Both the position numbers and the translations under genes were made by a program. Shown here in pieces: positions 59,245-64,000 of a DNA stretch of 64,000 bases (its first letter is position 1; each line of letters starts with the position of its first letter). The stretch is from a virus. The stretch covers positions 124,001-188,000 of IMG/VR virus record IMGVR_UViG_3300028416_000004; one strand, written 5' to 3'. Below the pieces are notes generated by a model, which was not told the DNA's origin, searched no databases, and saw nothing but the letters and a program-made list of their open reading frames with translations.

Positions 59245-59982
59245 ATGGCTTTATTAAATTTTATTATGGTGGTATTACCACCTGTTGTTTATAGTGGAAT
59301 AATCTATTTAACATCACCATACAAATCTATCAGCTTGACTAAATCATTACAATATCTAATTGGAGGTATTTTATCTATACCTTTAGTGATGTTATTTAAT
59401 TTACTATTACCTTATAAATCAGACTTATTAACCAGTCCATTTGTTTTCTGCTTTTTCGAAGTTGCACCACATGAAGAAATATCTAAATTATTAGTTTATT
59501 TTATTATATATAAAATAATGGATAAACAAAAATCAAAACACCCAATAGGTACAATGTTTTATATGGGAATGGTTGGTCTAGGCTTTGCTATGATTGAAAA
59601 TGTACAATACTTATGTAGGTTTGGCGAAAAAATATTATTTATAAGAAACTTTACATCAACATTTGCTCATATGATATTCGGTATGTTTACAGGTTATTGG
59701 ATATCTTTAAGTAAAATTAAAATAAATAAATATAGCACTAGGTCTGTATTTGATATTGTTATGTCTAGTAAACAAAAAATTAGGTTTTTTGTGTATGTGA
59801 TGATTGGTTTAATGTGTGGTATTGGTTATCATGGGTTATGGAATTATAATTTAACTGTTTCAGGCAAATCAGCACCATCAATAATGATTTTAATGTTGTT
59901 TATAGGTTTAATTAGTTCAAAGTTTGCTTCAAACAATCTTAGAAACAAAAAAAATATAAATCAAGAAAATGAATATAATTAA
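59245..59982 (+). CDS. PrsW-like intramembrane protease
   Basis: A 245-residue protein with about seven to eight membrane helices. It has the motifs of PrsW-type glutamic intramembrane proteases: EVAPHEEISKLLVYFIIYKI (EE..K near residues 76-82), GLGFAMIENVQYL (E near 117), RNFTSTFAHMIFGMFTGYWI (H near 143) and GIGYHGLWNYNL (H near 195). In Bacillus, PrsW cleaves an anti-sigma factor. The phage target is unknown. A methyltransferase and AlaRS-like gene follow in the same direction. Confidence 0.82.
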   Translation: MALLNFIMVVLPPVVYSGIIYLTSPYKSISLTKSLQYLIGGILSIPLVMLFNLLLPYKSDLLTSPFVFCFFEVAPHEEISKLLVYFIIYKIMDKQKSKHPIGTMFYMGMVGLGFAMIENVQYLCRFGEKILFIRNFTSTFAHMIFGMFTGYWISLSKIKINKYSTRSVFDIVMSSKQKIRFFVYVMIGLMCGIGYHGLWNYNLTVSGKSAPSIMILMLFIGLISSKFASNNLRNKKNINQENEYN

Positions 59983-60008
59983 ATAACTATAAAGCCAAAA
60001 AATAAATT

Positions 60009-60569
60009 ATGGAAAATTTAGAACAAATTTTAAATGAAATATATAACCAAACACCATATTTAGAGTATCAAAATAAAACAGAATTTAAAAAAGAATACCC
60101 AGCAACATATGGTGAAGTAACAAAACAATCCACAAATGCTATTGTAAACCAATTCAAAAAACACTTCAATCAAGATACAATATTTTATGACTTAGGTTGT
60201 GGGTTAGGAAAAATGGTAATACATGTTGCTTTACAATATAACCCTAAAAAATCTTGTGGTATTGAGTTATCAAAAGAAAGAATAAAGGGAGCAAATGATT
60301 TAAAAGAAAAACATTGTAAAGACAATAAAATTATTTCTTTTATTGAGGGTGATTTCTTTGATAATAATTTTAGTGATGCTACCGTTATTTATGTAGATAA
60401 CACCGCTATGTCACATGATATTACAAAAAAGATTATTGATAACTTATCGAAAGGTTGTTTATTTATTTGTAGAAAAAAACCACATTTTATTGAAACTGAG
60501 GAACTTAGTGCAGATAGATTTAAAACTGGGTATAAAAAACCAGATATACATTTTTTAATAAAAGAATAA
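60009..60569 (+). CDS. SAM-dependent methyltransferase, DOT1-like
   Basis: A 186-residue class I methyltransferase. TIFYDLGCGLGKMVIHVALQ is motif I, KKSCGIELSKERIKGANDLK the acidic loop, and IISFIEGDFFDNNFSDATVI then YVDNTAMSHDI the post-I and motif IV region. The combination DLGCGLGK, GIELS..R and an N-terminal segment (PYLEYQNKTEFKKEYPATYG) is close to DOT1/histone-methylation-like enzymes, whose bacterial relatives are poorly known. The target may be a protein. It lies between PrsW-like and AlaRS-like genes. Confidence 0.78.
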   Translation: MENLEQILNEIYNQTPYLEYQNKTEFKKEYPATYGEVTKQSTNAIVNQFKKHFNQDTIFYDLGCGLGKMVIHVALQYNPKKSCGIELSKERIKGANDLKEKHCKDNKIISFIEGDFFDNNFSDATVIYVDNTAMSHDITKKIIDNLSKGCLFICRKKPHFIETEELSADRFKTGYKKPDIHFLIKE

Positions 60570-60575
60570 AAAAAT

Positions 60576-61421
60576 ATGAAAGATTTAATAAAACTTTATG
60601 AAAACTTTTGTTTTTTAAAGGAAATCCCTTTTAAATTAGATGATAGTGTTAATAGTTATGATGACACAACTCTTTTTTGTCCAGCTGGTATGCAACAATT
60701 TAAAGACAAATTTAAAAATCCTGATAACACCACAATAGCAAATATACAATCTTGTATTAGGTTAAATGATTTAGAAGAAATCGGTGATGGTACCCATATG
60801 TTACACTTTAGAATGATTGGTTTGTTTTCTTTCGGTAAAATGACACTTAATGAGGCTGTTGATTTTTGGGTGGATTTTATTAAAGACTTCTTAGGTATAA
60901 AGATTGATTATGTTACTATTCACCCAGATAAATTTGATACTTGGAAATGGTTATATGAACGTCATAAAATACCAATTAAATTAGATAGTGAATGTATTTG
61001 GTCAGATGGTGAAATGGGTGGTTATTGCACCGAGTTTTATCATGATGATGTTGAAATTGGTAATATCGTAAATACAATGGATAAGTTTATTGATGTTGGT
61101 TTTGGATTCTCTAGAATTAATGATATTATTAATGGTAAGAACGAATTAACAAAAAATGATATATTGAGTGATGCTATCAATAAGATTATTGAAGCTGGTT
61201 TTAAACCTGGTCCACAAAAACAAGGATACGTGCTTAGGAGACTTTTAAGGCAACTTTATAAGGGTGGTGGTAGTATTGAACATCCATTCTTCACAAAAGA
61301 GGTTGAGAGACAAGAAAAGGCTAAAGTAAGATATGAAAGGCTTAAAATTAAACATCGTGACAAACCAAAAGAATGGTGGTTTGATACACATGGAATTGAT
61401 TTAGATGAAATGGAGGATTAA
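60576..61421 (+). CDS. Stand-alone AlaRS-like catalytic domain
   Basis: A 281-residue protein resembling the class II catalytic core of alanyl-tRNA synthetase. TTLFCPAGMQQFKDKFKN (about 32-49) mirrors the AlaRS N-terminal motif, QSCIRLNDLEEIGDGTHMLH and FRMIGLFSFGKMTLNEAVDF mirror motif 2, and VGFGFSRINDII the motif 3 G.G..R. The C-terminal 60 residues are basic. It lacks the tRNA-recognition, editing and C-terminal domains of full AlaRS (about 870 residues). It may activate an amino acid for transfer to a non-tRNA acceptor, or be a remnant that binds ATP. Confidence 0.78.
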   Translation: MKDLIKLYENFCFLKEIPFKLDDSVNSYDDTTLFCPAGMQQFKDKFKNPDNTTIANIQSCIRLNDLEEIGDGTHMLHFRMIGLFSFGKMTLNEAVDFWVDFIKDFLGIKIDYVTIHPDKFDTWKWLYERHKIPIKLDSECIWSDGEMGGYCTEFYHDDVEIGNIVNTMDKFIDVGFGFSRINDIINGKNELTKNDILSDAINKIIEAGFKPGPQKQGYVLRRLLRQLYKGGGSIEHPFFTKEVERQEKAKVRYERLKIKHRDKPKEWWFDTHGIDLDEMED

Positions 61422-61438
61422 AAACCCTCCATTTTTTT
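61408..61438. terminator. Bidirectional terminator overlapping a stop codon
   Basis: Stem AAATGGAGG (61408-61416) with CCTCCATTT (61426-61434), T-run following. The AlaRS-like stop (61419-61421) is in the loop; the opposing gene ends at 61441. Confidence 0.8.
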
Positions 61439-61440
61439 TA

Positions 61441-62661
61441 TTATAACAAATTAAAATAGTTGTTTGTAGTAGGGTCGTATTTTAATTCAGAACTATTTCC
61501 ACCATTAAATAAATTATGGATTAATTTATCGTATGTTTTTGATATTAATGGGTTTGATACATGATATCTCCATAAAGATTGTTTATTACGTTCCTTATAG
61601 TATTCCAGATTTTTATCGTGGTTTTCCAATATCCAGTTTAACATTTCACCACCTTTTCTTGAATCTGAGTTTTCATAATAATAACCTATATCTTTACACA
61701 TTGGTGCGTTATGTAATACAGGATAACCCATATACGCAACATCCAAATAAAGATAGTTTAATGGGTTCATAATTTGATGAGAAACAACAATATCCAAAAA
61801 CTGAGATACAACATAAGAAGTTTGATATCTATGTTCCATTGTTACTTTTTTGTCCTTATATAAGTCCAAACTTTTAATAATTGATATGAATGGTGGATTT
61901 TTATCCAAACCACCTTTTTCGTGTTTTCCGTTTGTTATCATCAACTTATCAATCTTATTTTTACCAATTTCTGTACGATAAGATTCTTCTGCAATTAAAG
62001 TTGGTATAACAGCGGTTTTAACCATATTTAAGTTTGGTTCCATAATACCAATAACCTTCTTTTCTTTTGTTGGGTCGTATCTATGGTCTTTTTTATATTT
62101 TCCTTCTTTGCTTAATTTATTGATTGAGTTTAGGGATGAATCCAAGAAACTATTATCCCATAAGAAAGGTACACTTATTGCGTTTGTTCTATAAAGTGTT
62201 TTAAAGTAACCACTATTATTATAATCTTGTTGTGGCACATACCAAACTTCATCAACACCTTCATCAACAATATGTGGCTTTCCTTCTTTAAATAACATCT
62301 CTTCAATGAATAAAACATAATTGTTACCACACTTATAATTAATAACTTTATTGGTTGGTTTTTGTTTCTTAAAATCTTTAATTGTTTCGTTTGATATTTG
62401 TGCTCCCATGGATATAATTAAATCCATTTCTCTGTATTTATCTTTTAATAACGAAACATTAATTCCATCGAAGTGTTTTGGTGGGTTATTTAAATCAATA
62501 TCCAACGTATTCAATAAATAAATTTGATAATTCTTTTTTGATTTTTTTAATAGGTTAATCATCATAAGGATGTTTAGTTTCATCCCATTTGTCCACATTG
62601 ATTCTTTTATATCGTTTAATGCTATGGTAATACCTATTTTTATATTTTCTGTATCCATCAT
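61441..62661 (-). CDS. DUF2827 glycosyltransferase-like protein
   Basis: A 406-residue protein of the DUF2827 pattern: NIKIGITIALNDIKESMWTN, GMKLNILMMINLLKKSKKNY, then VNYKCGNNYVLFIEEMLF-like IINYKCGNN (read VINYKCGNNYVLFIEEMLFK) and VDEVWYVPQQDYNNSGYFKT. The C-terminal half is GT-B-like (VSQFLDIVVSHQIMNPLNYL, YLDVAYMGYPVLHNAPMCKD). The family is often found in phages and in bacterial glycan clusters, and is thought to transfer sugars. It overlaps the upstream gene by four bases. Confidence 0.78.
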   Translation of the reverse strand: MMDTENIKIGITIALNDIKESMWTNGMKLNILMMINLLKKSKKNYQIYLLNTLDIDLNNPPKHFDGINVSLLKDKYREMDLIISMGAQISNETIKDFKKQKPTNKVINYKCGNNYVLFIEEMLFKEGKPHIVDEGVDEVWYVPQQDYNNSGYFKTLYRTNAISVPFLWDNSFLDSSLNSINKLSKEGKYKKDHRYDPTKEKKVIGIMEPNLNMVKTAVIPTLIAEESYRTEIGKNKIDKLMITNGKHEKGGLDKNPPFISIIKSLDLYKDKKVTMEHRYQTSYVVSQFLDIVVSHQIMNPLNYLYLDVAYMGYPVLHNAPMCKDIGYYYENSDSRKGGEMLNWILENHDKNLEYYKERNKQSLWRYHVSNPLISKTYDKLIHNLFNGGNSSELKYDPTTNNYFNLL

Positions 62662-62894
62662 ACTATTCTTGGTTTTTTTGTGTTTTTATAGATATCAGAG
62701 TTAAATTTCTTCAAGTCATCTAATGAAATATTTAGTTTTTTTCTCCACTTTGTTATAACGTGTTCGTAACCATTATTATATAACTCACATTCTTCTAAAA
62801 CTGGGTTATCAACACCTACTTCATCTATATCATAAGATGGGTCCGAAATTAAATATAAATCTCTTGTTATCTTATAATAAATATCTTTTTCCAT
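62658..62894 (-). CDS. Small hypothetical protein upstream of DUF2827 gene
   Basis: A 78-residue protein of mixed charge (MEKDIYYKITRDLYLISDPS, then CELYNNGYEHVITKWRKKLN). Its stop overlaps the DUF2827 start (ATGA), so translation is coupled. No family recognised; it could be a partner or acceptor of the glycosyltransferase. It has its own TATTTAT element. Confidence 0.5.
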   Translation of the reverse strand: MEKDIYYKITRDLYLISDPSYDIDEVGVDNPVLEECELYNNGYEHVITKWRKKLNISLDDLKKFNSDIYKNTKKPRIV

Positions 62895-62913
62895 AACTTT
62901 TAAACCTTTAAAA

Positions 62914-62920
62914 ATAAATA
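62914..62920 (-). promoter_or_regulatory. TATTTAT late-promoter-like element
   Basis: Sense-strand TATTTAT 19 bases before the start at 62894. Confidence 0.5.
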
Positions 62921-62932
62921 TAAGGGAATAAA

Positions 62933-62962
62933 AAAAGGTCTAAATAATTTTAGACCTTTTAT
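62933..62962 (-). terminator. Terminator after LamG gene
   Basis: Twelve-base perfect stem AAAAGGTCTAAA (62933-62944) with TTTAGACCTTTT (62949-62960), loop TAAT, downstream of the LamG stop at 62980. Confidence 0.85.
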
Positions 62963-62979
62963 ATTGTTTTTTTTATTTA

Positions 62980-63666
62980 TTATAATCCAAATCTTCCTTT
63001 GGTTGTGTTATAATTTTGTAATACTTCACTATCTGTTAACGCTCTATTGTAAATTAAAGTATTACCAATTTTTTTATCACTAGCAACATAACTACCACCT
63101 GGATAACTATTAATAGATATACCTTGTGTTGTTTGTGCTTGACTACTAGAATTAGAAGACCCAAACAAAACTCCATTATGATATAGTGATACTGTAGATG
63201 TACCATTATAAGTACCAACTATATTGTGCCAATTACCATCTTCTAAATCTGTTTTTAATATTTTAGGGGTTGCAGTACCATAAAAAAACTGTATACCACT
63301 ATTCTCATAAAACCAGTATGTTCTAGAGTTAATACCTAAACCCTTACTTAATAAAACTTTATTATTAGATAATAAATTGAATTTAACCCACATAGAAACT
63401 GAAACAGAGATGGTATTTAAAGAATCTGAATTTGATATTGAAACATAATCATTCACACCATCAAATGACACAATTCCTCCATTATCAGTTAAGTATGTTA
63501 CACCATTGGTTAATGTACCATCATTATTATTTGATGTTAAATCATTCCAAATAGTACCTGTACCTGGATATGATAATGTATTTCCTGCATCTAAATGTAA
63601 CACTAACCCATCTGTTATTATATTTGATGTTTGTCTTGGTCTCACCCCTACTCTTGTTTGTGCCAT
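62980..63666 (-). CDS. LamG (concanavalin-like) adhesin
   Basis: A 228-residue LamG/concanavalin-fold protein. The N-terminus GLVLHLDAGNTLSYPGTGTI then WNDLTSNNNDGTLTNGVTYL is the standard opening of phage LamG virion proteins. NWHNIVGTYNGTSTVSLYHN carries the W..I..T..G.....L..NG motif, and IGNTLIYNRALTDSEVLQNY closes the domain. It likely binds a host-surface glycan or protein. No TATTTAT element is seen upstream, so it is probably co-transcribed with the LamG gene to its right (23-base gap). Confidence 0.82.
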   Translation of the reverse strand: MAQTRVGVRPRQTSNIITDGLVLHLDAGNTLSYPGTGTIWNDLTSNNNDGTLTNGVTYLTDNGGIVSFDGVNDYVSISNSDSLNTISVSVSMWVKFNLLSNNKVLLSKGLGINSRTYWFYENSGIQFFYGTATPKILKTDLEDGNWHNIVGTYNGTSTVSLYHNGVLFGSSNSSSQAQTTQGISINSYPGGSYVASDKKIGNTLIYNRALTDSEVLQNYNTTKGRFGL

Positions 63667-63689
63667 AATATTTTGTTTTTTAATTTATA

Positions 63690-64000
63690 TTATTTTTGTT
63701 TTCCGTTTCCTGAATTGTATAGTTGTGATACTTCTGTTGGTGTTAGTTCTCTGTTCCAAATACCTATTTCATCCATATTACCATTTAAGAATTGACTAGA
63801 TGTTCTCCTACTTAATATAAAACCATTTACAAAACCCAAAGATGTACAATCAGTGAATGTTGTTGTACCAGCAGAAATTAAATTACCATCCATATACATA
63901 TTTAATAATTTAGTTGACTCATTCCAAGCGAAAGCAACATGTCTCCAAACATTATTACCTATAGTTAAACTTTGTGATAAATAACCCCCATTTGTTTTGA
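63690..64000 (-). CDS. Partial LamG adhesin, C-terminal part
   Basis: The reading frame is open from the window edge at 64000 to a stop at 63690, showing the last 103 residues or so. NNVWRHVAFAWNESTKLLNM and YMDGNLISAGTTTFTDCTS are the second half of a LamG domain, and MDEIGIWNRELTPTEVSQLY the typical last strand. The N-terminus lies beyond the window. With the next gene it forms a tandem pair of related adhesins, probably by duplication. Confidence 0.82.
   Translation of the reverse strand, partial: KTNGGYLSQSLTIGNNVWRHVAFAWNESTKLLNMYMDGNLISAGTTTFTDCTSLGFVNGFILSRRTSSQFLNGNMDEIGIWNRELTPTEVSQLYNSGNGKQK

Overview
The window looks like part of a large, AT-rich, T4-like contractile-tailed (myovirus) phage genome that infects a Bacteroidota host, probably of the Flavobacteriia type. 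The T4-like assignment rests on recognisable homologues of the tail sheath (gp18), tail tube (gp19), major capsid protein (gp23), scaffold and prohead protease (gp22/gp21-like), baseplate wedge proteins gp6 and gp25, a gp5-like OB-fold baseplate protein, neck proteins and a gp55-like late sigma factor. The host inference rests on three promoter-like sites matching the Bacteroidota housekeeping consensus (TTTG, 20 bases, TAnnTTTG), weak or absent Shine-Dalgarno sequences, and AT-rich codon use. Portal and large terminase genes are not visible, so the genome extends beyond both edges.

Layout. 0-8.9 kb (mostly minus strand): adhesin/baseplate-appendage genes, tail tube, tail sheath, gp15/gp14/gp13-like neck genes, interrupted by one plus-strand winged-helix gene. 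9-13 kb (plus): a PcfJ-like gene, tRNA-Glu, tRNA-Asp and tRNA-Gln, a short dihydrofolate reductase, a complete glutaminyl-tRNA synthetase, a UVR-motif protein and a lipoprotein. 13-28 kb (mostly minus): a fibre gene with GSTS repeats, a Vsr-like homing endonuclease next to the capsid gene, capsid/scaffold/protease, thioredoxin, a glycosyltransferase and several acidic helical head-associated proteins, with PhoH and a zinc-ribbon gene on the plus strand. 28-35.3 kb (plus): a tightly packed operon of glycosyltransferases (GT2-like, GT25, GT10), a sulfotransferase, an FkbM methyltransferase, APS kinase, a nucleotidyltransferase and a DUF2061 membrane protein. 35.3-42.6 kb (plus): T5 A1-like phosphoesterase, PcfJ-like protein, HAD-like protein, two more glycosyltransferases and the late sigma factor. 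42.6-59.2 kb: baseplate and tail proteins, including very large ones with Ig-like, DNRLRE-like and Calx-beta-like parts, and a J-domain protein. 59.2-64 kb: PrsW-like intramembrane protease, DOT1-like methyltransferase, stand-alone AlaRS-like catalytic domain, a DUF2827 glycosyltransferase and two LamG proteins.

How it works together. Almost every structural gene or operon has the 7-mer TATTTAT on its sense strand a short way upstream of the start codon. With a gp55-like sigma factor encoded in the same window, this is the best candidate for the late promoter. Host-type promoters precede the genes expected to act early (T5 A1-like, PcfJ-like, winged-helix). The glycan island contains the enzymes to make PAPS from APS and to transfer sulfate, together with a fucosyltransferase-like GT10 and a methyltransferase, which suggests a decorated, sulfated glycan on virions or on the infected cell.

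Gaps. The longest stretch without a protein gene is 9652-9951; it holds the three tRNAs and a terminator. I saw no CRISPR array, insertion sequence or attachment site. No database search was run; all family assignments are by eye from motifs.
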